A stretch of DNA of 64,000 nucleotides from Pseudozobellia sp. WGM2 (GCF_017810075.1 NZ_JADNYK010000001.1:310001-374000); one strand, 5' to 3'; shown: positions 17,348-27,148, counted from the stretch's first letter. Numbers and translations are program-made. Notes: generated by a model not told the origin, from the letters alone.

Positions 17348-18040
17348 TTAGACGTTGCTCAGCGCTTCGGCCAATTCGGTCTTTTTGTTCCTACTTAAAG
17401 GAATAGACCTGCCACTAACTTCAACATTCTTGCTGTTGAATTTCTCTATTTTCTCTAGATTCACGATATACGATTTGTGAATACGTAGAAATTTATCTTC
17501 TGGTAATTGCTTTTCAAAAGATTTCATAGTAGATAAGATAACTATGTTGGCTTCATCGGTTACCAATTTGATATAATCACCGAGAGCCTCTATCCATTTG
17601 ATATCGTTCAAGATTACCTTTCGCTTTTTAAGGTTACTCTTTACGAAAATATGCTCTTCGTCTTCTTGTACCTTGTGTAATTGCTCAAATTTAGAAACGG
17701 CTCTTTTCACAGAGGCGTCAAAGCGCGCCATGGTAATCGGCTTGTGCAAGTAATCTGTTACATCATAATCGAAAGCCTTTAAGGCGTAGTCGGGTTTACC
17801 TGTAATCAAGATGACTTGAGGTCTGTTTTCAAGTGATTCGAGTAGGTCGAAACCACTGATAATAGGCATTTCTACATCAAGAAAAATGAGATCGATTTCA
17901 TTGTTCTTAATTCCATTTTTAGCCTCGATCGCGTTGCTGTATTCCGCCACCATAGCTAAATTTGGGTGACTATTGACCAGCTTTGCAACTGCCATTCGTT
18001 GCATTGACGAGTCGTCGACGATAATACTTCTTAATTTCAT
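17348..18040 (-). CDS. LytTR-type response regulator
   Basis: 230 residues. Residues 1 to about 120 are a receiver domain with the phospho-acceptor Asp in IDLIFLDVEMP and the conserved Lys in LITGKPDYA. Residues about 130-228 are a LytTR DNA-binding domain (FVKSNLKKRKVILNDIKWIEALGDY, then FLRIHKSYIVNL). Such proteins bind paired 9-bp direct repeats. No sensor kinase is adjacent, so the partner lies elsewhere. A tandem 9-bp repeat sits about 110 bp upstream of its start (18152-18171). Confidence 0.9.
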   Translation of the reverse strand: MKLRSIIVDDSSMQRMAVAKLVNSHPNLAMVAEYSNAIEAKNGIKNNEIDLIFLDVEMPIISGFDLLESLENRPQVILITGKPDYALKAFDYDVTDYLHKPITMARFDASVKRAVSKFEQLHKVQEDEEHIFVKSNLKKRKVILNDIKWIEALGDYIKLVTDEANIVILSTMKSFEKQLPEDKFLRIHKSYIVNLEKIEKFNSKNVEVSGRSIPLSRNKKTELAEALSNV

Positions 18041-18151
18041 AAACGGGTCGATTTGTGGGGTTAAATCATCGACAAAATACTAAAAAATGACGTTAAACAG
18101 CAACTAAATGTGTAAAGATCGTCATGTTTTGTGTGTATCTTGTAATGAACA

Positions 18152-18171
18152 TTGGTTAAGATTTGGTTAAG
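18152..18171. repeat. Tandem 9-bp direct repeat upstream of the LytTR regulator
   Basis: TTGGTTAAG occurs at 18152-18160 and again at 18163-18171, an 11-bp period (one helical turn). It lies in the divergent region between the regulator gene and rpsF. It could be a LytTR binding site, although known LytTR sites usually have a wider spacing. Confidence 0.4.
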
Positions 18172-18220
18172 TTCGATTTTTTCTGGGTTACCAATCTATA
18201 ACGAAGAAATTTCCGTTTTC

Positions 18221-18251
18221 TTGTAAAGTGTCATAAATATTCTTACTTTTG
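18221..18251 (+). promoter_or_regulatory. Promoter of the rpsF-rpsR-rplI operon
   Basis: A -33 TTG at 18221-18223, a 20-bp spacer and a perfect -7 box TACTTTTG at 18244-18251. The start codon is at 18274, so the leader is only about 15-18 nt. Confidence 0.75.
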
Positions 18252-18273
18252 CGCTCCTAAAAAATATACATTT

Positions 18274-18612
18274 ATGAACCATTACGAAACTGTTTTCATT
18301 TTGAATCCCGTGCTTTCTGATGATCAGATAGCGGAAACAGTTAAGAAATTTGAAGATTTCTTAATTAACAATGGCGCCAAAATGGTCTCCAAAGAAAACT
18401 GGGGGCTTAAAAAATTGGCCTATGCCATACAGCACAAAAAAAGTGGTTTTTACCACTTGTTCGAGTTTACCGCAACTGGTGAAGTTGTTGCTCCTTACGA
18501 GCAAGAGTTCAAAAGAGACGAGCGCATTATGCGGTTTTTGACCGTAAAATTAGACAAGCACGCTATCGAGTGGGCAGAAAAAAGAAGAACTAGGTTAAAA
18601 GCTAAAGCGTAA
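18274..18612 (+). CDS. rpsF: 30S ribosomal protein S6
   Basis: 112 residues. S6 binds 16S rRNA together with S18 on the platform of the small subunit. The N-terminal [18 protein letters not shown], the [23 protein letters not shown] core and the [16 protein letters not shown] strand are typical. It leads the conserved rpsF-rpsR-rplI operon, with 5 bases to rpsR. The short leader leaves little room for an S6:S18 autoregulatory element. Confidence 0.98.
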   Translation: MNHYETVFILNPVLSDDQIAETVKKFEDFLINNGAKMVSKENWGLKKLAYAIQHKKSGFYHLFEFTATGEVVAPYEQEFKRDERIMRFLTVKLDKHAIEWAEKRRTRLKAKA

Positions 18613-18617
18613 GTATT

Positions 18618-18914
18618 ATGGCAACATTACAACAGCAAGCAAAAGGTAAAAAGGATGGGGAAATCCGTTATTTGACCCCATTGAACATTGAAACTAATAC
18701 TAAAAAGAAGTATTGTCGTTTCAAGAAGTCAGGTATCAAGTATATCGATTATAAAGATCCAGATTTCTTGATGAAATTGGTTAACGAACAAGGTAAATTG
18801 TTACCAAGAAGACTTACCGGAACTTCTTTGAAGTACCAACGCAAAGTAGCTCAAGCGGTAAAAAGAGCACGTCACTTGGCTTTAATGCCATATGTAGGCG
18901 ATCTACTAAAATAA
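18618..18914 (+). CDS. rpsR: 30S ribosomal protein S18
   Basis: 98 residues, slightly longer than the usual 75-80 because of an N-terminal extension ([18 protein letters not shown]). The core [21 protein letters not shown] and [29 protein letters not shown] matches S18. It forms a heterodimer with S6 in the 30S platform. It sits between rpsF and rplI, 12 bases before the latter. Confidence 0.98.
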   Translation: MATLQQQAKGKKDGEIRYLTPLNIETNTKKKYCRFKKSGIKYIDYKDPDFLMKLVNEQGKLLPRRLTGTSLKYQRKVAQAVKRARHLALMPYVGDLLK

Positions 18915-18926
18915 ATTTAAAGCGAG

Positions 18927-19379
18927 ATGGAACTTATATTAAGACAAGACGTAGAGCATTTGGGCTTTAAAGATGATGTTGTGACCGTGAAAAACGGTTA
19001 TGGTAGAAATTTCCTTATTCCAAGAGGTATGGCAACAATGGCTACACCTTCTGCGAAAAAGGTTCTTGAAGAGAACTTAAGACAAAGAGCTCATAAAGAG
19101 AAGAAAGTAGTTGATGCAGCTAATAAAACAGCTGAAGGTTTGGCTAAGCTAGATGTTAAGATACCAGCTAAAGTTGGTGCCGGCGATAAGCTTTTCGGAT
19201 CTGTGACAGCTTCTGATTTAGTTGATGTATTGGCTAAAGAAGGTCATGAAATCGACAAGAAATTCATTAGCATTAAAGGTGGTGCCATTAAAAGGGCAGG
19301 GCCATATACTGCTGACATTCGTTTACATCGTGAAGTGAATGTGCAATTTGATTTTGAAGTTGTCGCCGAGCAGAAATAA
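18927..19379 (+). CDS. rplI: 50S ribosomal protein L9
   Basis: 150 residues. The N-terminal 23S rRNA-binding domain is clear (MELILRQDVEHLGFKDDVVTVKNGYGRNFLIPRGMA). A long connecting helix and the C-terminal domain (GSVTASDLVDVL, then GPYTADIRLHREV) follow. L9 sits at the base of the L1 stalk and helps reading-frame maintenance. It is the last gene of the operon and is followed by a strong terminator. Confidence 0.98.
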   Translation: MELILRQDVEHLGFKDDVVTVKNGYGRNFLIPRGMATMATPSAKKVLEENLRQRAHKEKKVVDAANKTAEGLAKLDVKIPAKVGAGDKLFGSVTASDLVDVLAKEGHEIDKKFISIKGGAIKRAGPYTADIRLHREVNVQFDFEVVAEQK

Positions 19380-19405
19380 TCGGTTGATAATCAATAATAA
19401 CTTTT

Positions 19406-19437
19406 GAGAGCTATGCGTGCATAGCTCTTTTTTTTTG
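19406..19437 (+). terminator. Terminator of the rpsF-rpsR-rplI operon
   Basis: AGAGCTATGC at 19407-19416 and GCATAGCTCT at 19419-19428 form a long stem, followed directly by a run of Ts to 19436. Confidence 0.93.
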
Positions 19438-19474
19438 AATTAGTTTTACAAAAAATTAACTCAAAACCGTTATT

Positions 19475-22400
19475 ATGAAAAAAATTTACCTATTTGCATT
19501 TTTGATGCTCGTAGGCCTCGCAACCTCGGCGCAGGTTACCACATCAAACATGTCAGGTACGGTCGTTGACGACCAAAGCCTGCCCTTGCTTGGGGCCAAT
19601 GCAGTGGCCGTACATTTGCCGACCGGAACCAAATATGGTTCTATTACCAATGAAGACGGGCTTTTCAAAATTCTGAACATGAGAGTTGGCGGCCCGTATC
19701 AAGTTACCATATCTTATGTTGGCTTTAAAGAACAGGTACTCAATGATATTTACCTTTCTTTAGGTAAAACGTTCACAGTAGATATTGCCTTACAGACCGA
19801 AAGTCAAGCTCTTGATGAAGTGGTTGTAATTTCAGATAGGGGTGGCACCTTTGGAAGTGACCGCACGGGAGCGGAAACTAGTGTGGGTAGAAGAGAACTA
19901 ACTAAACTACCAACAATATCGAGATCTGCTGAAGACTTTACACGATTAGAACCAAGTGCCTCTGGTACAACGGGTGGTGGCGGACTATCTTTTGGAGGTC
20001 GGAACGATCAATACAATAACTTTTCTTTAGATGGGTCTTTCTTCGGTAATCCATTTGGATTAGATGCTCCTGGCCCCGGTGGCCAAACAAGTTCACAACC
20101 TATTTCATTGGATGCTATTGACCAAATTCAAGTATCGTTGGCTCCATACGACGTAACACAATCCGGGTTTACAGGTGCAACCGTCAATGCAGTTACCAAA
20201 AGTGGAACCAATGAGTTTCATGGTAGTGTTTATGGTTTTTTCAGAAACGAAAGTCTTACAGGAGGTAAGATTAGAGGGGAAGATGTGGTAAAACCAGACC
20301 TGAAACAAAATCAATACGGGGTCAGTGTTGGAGGACCAATTGTAAAAAATAAACTTTTTTTCTTTGCCAATTTTGAGAGAGATCGGAGAGATGATTTAGG
20401 AACTAGTGGTTGGGTACCCAATACTGGTTCGGGTGCCATTAATGAGTCTAGGGTGCTAGAAAGCGATTTGATAGCTGTACAGTCTGCTCTAGCCGGGCTA
20501 GGCTATGATACCGGTAGATATGAGGGGTTTACATATGGAGCTGAGTCTACTAAAGGTATATTGAAGCTCGATTGGAATATCAATGATGACCACCGCTTGG
20601 CCGTAATCTATAACTTTTTGGATTCCTCTAAAGAAAAGCCTGCTCACCCTACGGCAATTGGTGTTCGAGGGCCAAGTGCTCAAATATTACAGTTCGAGAA
20701 CTCGGGTTATGAAATCAATAACAACCTTCAATCGTTTCAGGTTGAACTGAACTCTACCTTTGGCACAAATGCTACCAACAAACTGCAAGTAGGTTATTCA
20801 CACTTCGATGATTTTAGAACTCCTTTTTCATCTCCAGCACCGAGTATTATTATTCAAGGAGGAGATTTGAGTAACTATATTGTCGCGGGTCATGAGCCTT
20901 TTTCGATTAATAATAAACTGGACCAAAAAGTTTTTCAGGTAACGAATAACTTTAACTATTTCATAGGCAATCACACCTTAACGGCAGGTGTCGCTTTCGA
21001 AAAATTTCAGTTCGACAACTCTTTTAATCTTGGTGTTTATGGAGGTACTTTTGGTTTTCCTTTGGGAGGCGATTTCGATAGAAACTTTGCTGACGTCGAC
21101 GAATTTTTGGCCAATGCTCAACCCGGGGGGCTTATCGATAATCTAATTCAGGGTGCTGAAGCAACTTTCGCCAATAACAACCAATCTGCCGATGGTACTC
21201 CAGGGGGGTGGGCTCTGGCCGAAACCAATGTAGGTCAATTAGGACTTTATATTCAAGATGACTGGAATATTAATGAAGAATTTAAAATCACTTATGGCAT
21301 TCGTTTCGACAAACCACTTTATTTTGACACAGAAGATAAGATAAGAGAAAATATTGAACGTAAGGGAGGGGCTTTTCCTGATGGTACGTATCAGCCAGGT
21401 ATTGAATACTTTGATCCTGAAACAGGAGAATCGACTAATCTTGACTCTACTACCTTGCCGAATAATGATTTTCTTATATCCCCTCGACTCGGCTTCAATT
21501 GGGACGTAAAAGGTGAGAACACTACTCAAGTACGTGGCGGTACCGGAATCTTTACGGGCCGATTTCCATTTGTATGGTTAGGTAATCAAGTGCAGGCAGT
21601 AGACTTTTTCTTCTATCAGATTGTTGATCCAGATTTTAAATGGCCGCAAGTATGGCGTACCAATATAGGTGCAGATCATAGATTTGAAAACGGAATTATT
21701 TTAACGGCAGATGTATCGTACACTAAAGATTTCAATGGTGCACATGTTCAAAACTGGGGCTTAAATAGTCCTTCAGGTTCTTTACAAGGTGTAGATAACA
21801 GACCTGTATACCAACCAGGTGATAGGTCATTGAACGAGTTTGGAGGAGCAACCAACGCTTATGTATTTACAAATTCCGATAAGGGAAGAATCTGGAACGC
21901 ATCTTTAAAAGCCCAGAAGACTTTTGATAATGGTCTTTATGCCAGTGTGGCCTATAACTACTTGAACGCGCAAGATGTGAACTCTATTGAGGCTGAGATT
22001 ACCGGTGATGCGTTTGATTTCAACCCTAATTTAGGCGATGCCAACCAAGATATTTTATCGTATTCAAAATATGGCGATACCCATAGGGTAATCGGTGCTG
22101 CAGCGAAGCAGTTTAATTATGGTGGAAACAATGAATGGTCTACTACGATTTCGACTTTCTTTGAGTATGCCCAAGGTGGCAGGTTCAATTATACATATGC
22201 AGGTAACATCAATAATGATAGTTCGTTTCAAAACAATGACCTACTGTACATTCCTACAGCTGCTGAAGTTTCACAGATGCAGTTTTCTGGTGCTGGTCAA
22301 GCAGAAGCTTTCGAGCAGTTTATTCAGCAAGATGATTATATGAGTGATAACAGAGGGCAATACTTTGATAGATATGGTGCGCTTGCACCATGGAGAGGAA

Positions 22401-22681
22401 AGTGGGATGTCAAATTCTTGCAAGATTACCGTTTTAATGTGTCTGCTGATAAAACACATACTGTTCAATTCAGTATTGACATTCTTAATTTTGGAAACTT
22501 GTTAAATAGCGATTGGGGTGTAATTCAGCAACCGAACAGTCTGAACCCCTTATCCGTTACGGTAGATGACAACAACGTACCTACTTACACCTTTAATGAT
22601 CAACTGACCGAGACCTTTGTATACGACTCAAGTTTATTTTCTAGATGGCAAATGCAATTTGGTCTTAGATATATTTTCTAA
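19475..22681 (+). CDS. Oar-like TonB-dependent outer membrane receptor
   Basis: 1068 residues. It has a signal peptide (ending LATSAQ), a CarboxypepD-reg domain (about 25-110), a plug domain (including LSFGGRNDQYNNFSLDGSFF) and a large beta barrel ending in the aromatic sequence RYIF. The plug-to-barrel segment INAVTKSGTNEFHGSVYGF-type text resembles the Oar (OmpA-related) group of receptors, named from Myxococcus. No SusD partner is adjacent, so the substrate cannot be guessed from context; peptides or proteins are possible. It lies alone between two strong terminators. Confidence 0.9.
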   Translation: MKKIYLFAFLMLVGLATSAQVTTSNMSGTVVDDQSLPLLGANAVAVHLPTGTKYGSITNEDGLFKILNMRVGGPYQVTISYVGFKEQVLNDIYLSLGKTFTVDIALQTESQALDEVVVISDRGGTFGSDRTGAETSVGRRELTKLPTISRSAEDFTRLEPSASGTTGGGGLSFGGRNDQYNNFSLDGSFFGNPFGLDAPGPGGQTSSQPISLDAIDQIQVSLAPYDVTQSGFTGATVNAVTKSGTNEFHGSVYGFFRNESLTGGKIRGEDVVKPDLKQNQYGVSVGGPIVKNKLFFFANFERDRRDDLGTSGWVPNTGSGAINESRVLESDLIAVQSALAGLGYDTGRYEGFTYGAESTKGILKLDWNINDDHRLAVIYNFLDSSKEKPAHPTAIGVRGPSAQILQFENSGYEINNNLQSFQVELNSTFGTNATNKLQVGYSHFDDFRTPFSSPAPSIIIQGGDLSNYIVAGHEPFSINNKLDQKVFQVTNNFNYFIGNHTLTAGVAFEKFQFDNSFNLGVYGGTFGFPLGGDFDRNFADVDEFLANAQPGGLIDNLIQGAEATFANNNQSADGTPGGWALAETNVGQLGLYIQDDWNINEEFKITYGIRFDKPLYFDTEDKIRENIERKGGAFPDGTYQPGIEYFDPETGESTNLDSTTLPNNDFLISPRLGFNWDVKGENTTQVRGGTGIFTGRFPFVWLGNQVQAVDFFFYQIVDPDFKWPQVWRTNIGADHRFENGIILTADVSYTKDFNGAHVQNWGLNSPSGSLQGVDNRPVYQPGDRSLNEFGGATNAYVFTNSDKGRIWNASLKAQKTFDNGLYASVAYNYLNAQDVNSIEAEITGDAFDFNPNLGDANQDILSYSKYGDTHRVIGAAAKQFNYGGNNEWSTTISTFFEYAQGGRFNYTYAGNINNDSSFQNNDLLYIPTAAEVSQMQFSGAGQAEAFEQFIQQDDYMSDNRGQYFDRYGALAPWRGKWDVKFLQDYRFNVSADKTHTVQFSIDILNFGNLLNSDWGVIQQPNSLNPLSVTVDDNNVPTYTFNDQLTETFVYDSSLFSRWQMQFGLRYIF

Positions 22682-22700
22682 TAACCGATAAAATTCTTAG

Positions 22701-22731
22701 AAAAGGGCATACGTTTCGTATGCCCTTTTTA
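22701..22731 (+). terminator. Terminator of the Oar-like receptor gene
   Basis: AAAAGGGCATACG (22701-22713), loop TTT, CGTATGCCCTTTT (22717-22729): a perfect 13-bp stem followed by Ts. The T tract overlaps the candidate -7 box of the next gene. Confidence 0.92.
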
Positions 22732-22737
22732 TTTTTG
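22730..22737 (+). promoter_or_regulatory. -7 box abutting the start of the DUF6495-like gene
   Basis: TATTTTTG followed by CAAA and then the ATG at 22742. This would give a leaderless mRNA. It shares the string TTTTGCAAAATG with the bamD start region. The T tract also belongs to the upstream terminator, so the match could be incidental. Confidence 0.35.
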
Positions 22738-22741
22738 CAAA

Positions 22742-23212
22742 ATGAAATATTCAAGGCTTACAAAACAGCAACTTGAAGAGTTGCATCCAGAGTTTATCAA
22801 CTTTTTGGCAACCCAGTCAATTACAGCTGATGAATGGCAAGATATAAAGACCAACAAACCCGAGGTTGCCGAAGATGAAATCGATGTATTCAGCGATTTG
22901 GTCTGGGAGGGCGTTCTGGGAAAAGTCTCTTATTTAGAGAACATTTCTGAAAAGCAAATGCACCTTTTCCATTTGACCGATAAAGAAATGAAGTTGGTGT
23001 CGGTAAAGGTAATGAACCCAGAAATCGATTTAAAAACCGAGATAGGTTTCTCTTGGTTCAAAAAAAATTGGCAATCTGATTTTGTCGAATATCTTACGGC
23101 ATCAAAAGCATATTCAGAAGATAAAAATCTCGACAAGTTTCAATTGATACAACAAGGGGCTGTCATTACCAAAGGTGAATTGTTCCAATGGTTTGACAAA
23201 ATCATTAATTAA
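22742..23212 (+). CDS. Conserved hypothetical protein, DUF6495-like
   Basis: 156 residues, acidic, with no signal peptide or membrane segment, so probably cytosolic. The opening KYSRLTKQQLEELHPEFINFLATQSI and the WEGVLGKVSYLENIS segment recall a flavobacterial family catalogued as DUF6495; I am fairly but not fully sure. No function is known. It lies just upstream of hisS on the same strand with an 86-bp gap, so it may or may not share its transcript. Confidence 0.75.
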   Translation: MKYSRLTKQQLEELHPEFINFLATQSITADEWQDIKTNKPEVAEDEIDVFSDLVWEGVLGKVSYLENISEKQMHLFHLTDKEMKLVSVKVMNPEIDLKTEIGFSWFKKNWQSDFVEYLTASKAYSEDKNLDKFQLIQQGAVITKGELFQWFDKIIN

Positions 23213-23298
23213 ATCGATATTTGCCCGATTATTTACTTCACGTACCGGTATTGATCTTCGAATCGATTTAAAGGTATTTCCATTCAACTAACTTTTTC

Positions 23299-24675
23299 AT
23301 GGCCCAAAAACCAAGTATACCTAAAGGAACCCGAGATTTTACCCCTTCTGAAGTTACCAAGCGTAATTATATTTTTAATGTAGTAAAAAAGCACTTCGAA
23401 ACATTTGGTTTCCAGCCTATCGAGACGCCGTCCTTTGAAAATTCCGAGACCCTTATGGGTAAGTATGGGGATGAAGGTGATCGCTTAATTTTCAAAATTT
23501 TAAATTCTGGTGATTATTTGAAAAAGGTAGATGAGGCTACTTACTCTGCTAAAGACTCAGGAAGTATTACTCCTAAAATCTCAGAAAAAGCCCTACGCTA
23601 CGATTTAACGGTGCCCTTTGCGCGCTATGTCGTCATGCATCAAAATGAAATCGACTTCCCTTTTAAACGCTATCAGATTCAACCCGTATGGCGTGCCGAT
23701 AGGCCTCAGAAAGGGCGTTTTCGTGAGTTTTACCAGTGTGATGCCGATGTAGTCGGCTCTAACTCTTTACTTCAAGAAATAGAACTGGTACAGTTATATG
23801 ATGCCGTTTTTACCGAGTTGAAGTTGGAGAGTGTCACCATTAAAATGAACAACCGCAAGATTCTTTCAGGTATAGCGGAAGTTATCGGGGCTCAAGACCT
23901 CTTGATCGATTTTACGGTAGCCTTGGATAAATTGGATAAAATTGGTGAGGACGGAGTCAAAAAAGAGATGTCGGAAAGAGGCCTTACCGCTGAAGCGATT
24001 GCTAAGGTAGAGCCATTATTTTCGCTCTCAGGAAGCAATTTAGAACAGCTGGAAGCACTCCAAACTCTTTTGGCAGATTCCGAAATAGGCACTAAAGGTG
24101 TAGAAGAATTAAAATTTATCGTTGAGAATATTGAAAACTTAGGGCTTCAATCGGCACAACTAGCAATAGATGTTACCCTAGCTCGTGGACTCAACTATTA
24201 TACAGGTGCTATTTTTGAGGTTGCTGCACCTAGCGGTGTGAAAATGGGATCTATCGGCGGAGGCGGTCGCTATGATGACCTTACCGGAATTTTCGGTTTA
24301 AAAGATGTTAGCGGTGTCGGTATTTCATTTGGGCTGGATCGTATTTATTTGGTATTAAAAGAGCTTGAACTTTTCCCGGAAGCTATCGATAGGTCTTTAG
24401 AGGTTTTGTGTCTCAATTTTGGTGAACGGGAAGCCTTGGCTGCATTGAAGTTGGTGGGCCAACTTAGAAAGTCTGGCGTAAAGGCCGATATTTACCCTTC
24501 GAGTGCCAAAATTCAAAAGCAATTCAGATACGCCAATAATCGCAACGTGCCTTATGTAATTTCCATGGGATCTAAAGAGCTTGAAGAAAATCAATTTTTG
24601 GTCAAAAATATGGAGAGTGGGGAACAGGCTACCTATTCGCTAGCCAATCCCGAAAAGTTCATCATAACCTTATAA
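23299..24675 (+). CDS. hisS: Histidyl-tRNA synthetase
   Basis: 458 residues, a class II synthetase. Motif 1 is in [15 protein letters not shown] and following; motif 2 is [22 protein letters not shown]; the histidine-specific [14 protein letters not shown] follows; motif 3 is [13 protein letters not shown]. The anticodon-binding domain is C-terminal ([21 protein letters not shown]). All catalytic elements are present. The last six bases overlap the end of the convergent NUDIX gene. Confidence 0.98.
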   Translation: MAQKPSIPKGTRDFTPSEVTKRNYIFNVVKKHFETFGFQPIETPSFENSETLMGKYGDEGDRLIFKILNSGDYLKKVDEATYSAKDSGSITPKISEKALRYDLTVPFARYVVMHQNEIDFPFKRYQIQPVWRADRPQKGRFREFYQCDADVVGSNSLLQEIELVQLYDAVFTELKLESVTIKMNNRKILSGIAEVIGAQDLLIDFTVALDKLDKIGEDGVKKEMSERGLTAEAIAKVEPLFSLSGSNLEQLEALQTLLADSEIGTKGVEELKFIVENIENLGLQSAQLAIDVTLARGLNYYTGAIFEVAAPSGVKMGSIGGGGRYDDLTGIFGLKDVSGVGISFGLDRIYLVLKELELFPEAIDRSLEVLCLNFGEREALAALKLVGQLRKSGVKADIYPSSAKIQKQFRYANNRNVPYVISMGSKELEENQFLVKNMESGEQATYSLANPEKFIITL

Positions 24676-25218
24676 TCGTTTTTTAATTTCTGTAGTAACG
24701 GTCTTGTAGTATGCCATATCATGTGGAACGTATTTTTGCGGATGGGCCATTCCCCAGGTCTCTTGCGCAAAAGTGATCAACGGAATCATTTTTAAATCGT
24801 GTACCTCGCTTTCCTGTTTTTCCAATTCGCTTATCGGAGAAGTTAGTTCGCATAGATAAACATGATTGAATTCTCGGTCGATTAAAATTTCCGAATGCTG
24901 ATGAAAAGACTTAAAAAACCCGATTTTTTCAAGGTTCTGTTCTGAAATTTTCAATCCGATTTCTTCTTGTACTTCCCGCACCGCAGAAATCTCGATACGT
25001 TCTCCAGCACCAATATGACCGGCCACTGAAACATCCCAAAGTAGGGGGTGGGTGTCTTTGTTTTTAGCACGTTGCTGAATAAGAATTTGACCACTTTTCG
25101 TATAAAACCAAATATGAACCGATTCGTGGTACCATCCATTTTTATGGGCTTCAGACTTCATTGCAGTTTTTCCGGTCTTGTTTCCCGAAGCATCCAAAAT
25201 ATCAATTAATTCATCCAT
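24670..25218 (-). CDS. NUDIX hydrolase, isopentenyl-diphosphate isomerase-like
   Basis: 182 residues. A complete NUDIX box is visible: GHIGAGE, seven residues, then REVQEEIGL. The N-terminal [15 protein letters not shown] and [11 protein letters not shown] segments are those of the YfcD/IDI-like NUDIX subgroup. The substrate (a diphosphate compound) is not determined by sequence; true isopentenyl isomerase activity is unlikely to be inferred safely. It is downstream of the M42 peptidase gene but separated by a terminator, and it overlaps the hisS end by 6 bp. Confidence 0.88.
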   Translation of the reverse strand: MDELIDILDASGNKTGKTAMKSEAHKNGWYHESVHIWFYTKSGQILIQQRAKNKDTHPLLWDVSVAGHIGAGERIEISAVREVQEEIGLKISEQNLEKIGFFKSFHQHSEILIDREFNHVYLCELTSPISELEKQESEVHDLKMIPLITFAQETWGMAHPQKYVPHDMAYYKTVTTEIKKRL

Positions 25219-25228
25219 AGAATAAAAT

Positions 25229-25258
25229 AAAAAAATCCTCCCGGTGATGGAAGGATTT
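25229..25258 (-). terminator. Terminator between the M42 peptidase and NUDIX genes
   Basis: On the minus strand AAATCCTTCC, a 6-nt loop and GGGAGGATTT form a stem (one wobble) followed by T7. It lies 7 bases after the peptidase stop. Confidence 0.75.
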
Positions 25259-25265
25259 GTAAGTT

Positions 25266-26354
25266 CTAGTCAAAATAGCTGAAGGTTTCCCCTTCTTTAA
25301 TGTTCAACAAGGTCTCATAAATCAACCGAATTACATTTTCCACATCATCACGGTGAACGGTTTCAACCGTGGTATGCATGTACCTGAGAGGTAATGAAAT
25401 CAATGCCGAAGCTACACCGCCATTACTATAGGCAAAAGCATCTGTATCGGTACCGGTAGCCCTAGAGGCCGCCATACGCTGAAAAGGTATTTTTTTACCT
25501 TCTGCTGTTTCAATTATTCGTTCACGCAATTTATTCTGTACCGCAGGCGCATAAGAAATAACGGGGCCAGAACCAATTTCGGTATGACCTTGGGTTTTCT
25601 TATCGATCATCGGCGTGGTCGTATCATGGCAGACATCGGTTATGATGGCGACATTGGGCTTGATCGTCTGGGTAATCATCTCAGCACCGCGAAGACCGAT
25701 TTCTTCTTGTACGGCATTGGTGATATATAGCCCAAACGGAAGTTTTTTCTTGTTTTCATGTAAAAGTCGCGCAACCTCCGCAACCATGAAACCACCTGCA
25801 CGGTTGTCGATTGCCCTGCAGACATATTTATCTTCGTTCAGTACTTGAAATTCATCAGGGTAAGTGATTACACAACCTACGTGAACCCCCATTTTTTCAA
25901 CTTCCTCTTTATCTTTAGCCCCTATATCGATGAAAATATTATCTAATTTCGGTGCTTCTTCTTTCGATTTATCTCGAGTGTGAATAGCCGGCCAGCCGAA
26001 TATGCCTTTGACCATTCCGTTTTTGGTGTGTATGTTCACCCATTTAGAAGGGGCAATCTGGTGGTCGCTACCTCCGTTGCGAATCACATAGAGCAAGCCG
26101 TTATCGGTAATGTAGTTCACATACCAAGAAATTTCATCGGAATGCCCTTCAATGACCACTTTATACTTGGCATCAGGATTTATTACCCCGACCGCAGATC
26201 CGTAAGTGTCGGTAATAAAGGTATCAACGTACGGTTTTAGATAGTCCATCCATATTTTCTGACCTTCCCATTCATAACCAGTTGGGGAGGCGTTATTCAA
26301 GTATTTTTCAAAAAACTCAAGAGATTTTTTTGTGATAATTTTCTTGTTAGCCAT
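25266..26354 (-). CDS. M42-family metallo-aminopeptidase
   Basis: 362 residues. M42 enzymes (glutamyl aminopeptidase, tetrahedral TET peptidase) are cytosolic dodecamers with two metal ions that trim peptides. The metal ligands are in VIEGHSDEISW, the bridging Asp in CRAIDNRAGG, the catalytic Glu pair in NAVQEEIGLRGA and another ligand in TDVCHDTT; the last His is in RYMHTTVETV. All are intact. It is preceded by a 104-bp divergent region shared with the DUF4294 gene. Confidence 0.94.
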   Translation of the reverse strand: MANKKIITKKSLEFFEKYLNNASPTGYEWEGQKIWMDYLKPYVDTFITDTYGSAVGVINPDAKYKVVIEGHSDEISWYVNYITDNGLLYVIRNGGSDHQIAPSKWVNIHTKNGMVKGIFGWPAIHTRDKSKEEAPKLDNIFIDIGAKDKEEVEKMGVHVGCVITYPDEFQVLNEDKYVCRAIDNRAGGFMVAEVARLLHENKKKLPFGLYITNAVQEEIGLRGAEMITQTIKPNVAIITDVCHDTTTPMIDKKTQGHTEIGSGPVISYAPAVQNKLRERIIETAEGKKIPFQRMAASRATGTDTDAFAYSNGGVASALISLPLRYMHTTVETVHRDDVENVIRLIYETLLNIKEGETFSYFD

Positions 26355-26424
26355 TTAAAATTGATTTAGCTACAAACTTAGCGATATTCACTTTTAATTA
26401 ATAATAACCCGCCGTAATTATCGT

Positions 26425-26432
26425 TAATTTTG
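26425..26432 (+). promoter_or_regulatory. -7 promoter box for the DUF4294 gene
   Basis: TAATTTTG matches TAnnTTTG and lies 26 bp before the ATG at 26459. Confidence 0.5.
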
Positions 26433-26458
26433 GCAAGGCTTTTGCATTTAAATCCGCC

Positions 26459-27142
26459 ATGAAAAAAACCGTTAATTTCTTCTTATTCTTTATTTTTTGT
26501 GCTTTGGGCTTCTCTCAAGTAGAAGAACAGCCTTTGGATTCGGTTGCTGAAAAGATGATTATAGTTGAAGGTGATTCTATATTCAAAAGTTCGATAGACC
26601 TTGATGAAGTCTATCTATTCGGAAAACTTAAGTTTGGCTCGTACAAAGAAAAATTACGTTATTATATTCTCAGAAGAAAGACCATAAAGGTCTACCCATA
26701 TGCCAAATTGGCTGCGGAACGGTTGGTAGAGCTAAACGATAGTATTGCTACGATAAAGAAGAAAAGGCACCAAAAGAAGTATACAAAAAAGGTACAGAAG
26801 TTTATTGAAGAAGAATTTTCGGAAGAACTGAAGAAACTTACCCGAACCGAGGGACAGATTCTTGTAAAGCTTATTTATAGACAGACCGGTGAAACCAGTT
26901 TTGACCTGGTCAAAGAGCTTCGCAGTGGTTGGCGGGCCTTTTGGTACAATACAACGGCAAGTATGTTCAGTATTAGCTTAAAAGAGGAATTTCACCCTGA
27001 CCAAGTTCATGAAGATTATTTGATAGAGGATATTCTTCAACGAGCTTTTGCTTCATATCGCTTAGAAAGACAAGAATCGGTATTGGATTACGATTACGCT
27101 CAACTCAGCAATAAATGGACGTTACAGGGCAAGCGGGATTGA
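26459..27142 (+). CDS. Secreted DUF4294 protein
   Basis: 227 residues with a signal peptide (KKTVNFFLFFIFCALGFSQ). The conserved core of DUF4294 is clear: YYILRRKTIKVYPYAKLAAERLVELND, then LTRTEGQILVKLIYRQTG, and SGWRAFWYNTTASMF. It is a Bacteroidetes-specific periplasmic family with no known function. The central region is very rich in Lys and Glu. It is convergent with the DUF6095-type gene, 6 bases away. Confidence 0.9.
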   Translation: MKKTVNFFLFFIFCALGFSQVEEQPLDSVAEKMIIVEGDSIFKSSIDLDEVYLFGKLKFGSYKEKLRYYILRRKTIKVYPYAKLAAERLVELNDSIATIKKKRHQKKYTKKVQKFIEEEFSEELKKLTRTEGQILVKLIYRQTGETSFDLVKELRSGWRAFWYNTTASMFSISLKEEFHPDQVHEDYLIEDILQRAFASYRLERQESVLDYDYAQLSNKWTLQGKRD

Positions 27143-27148
27143 CTAGTA

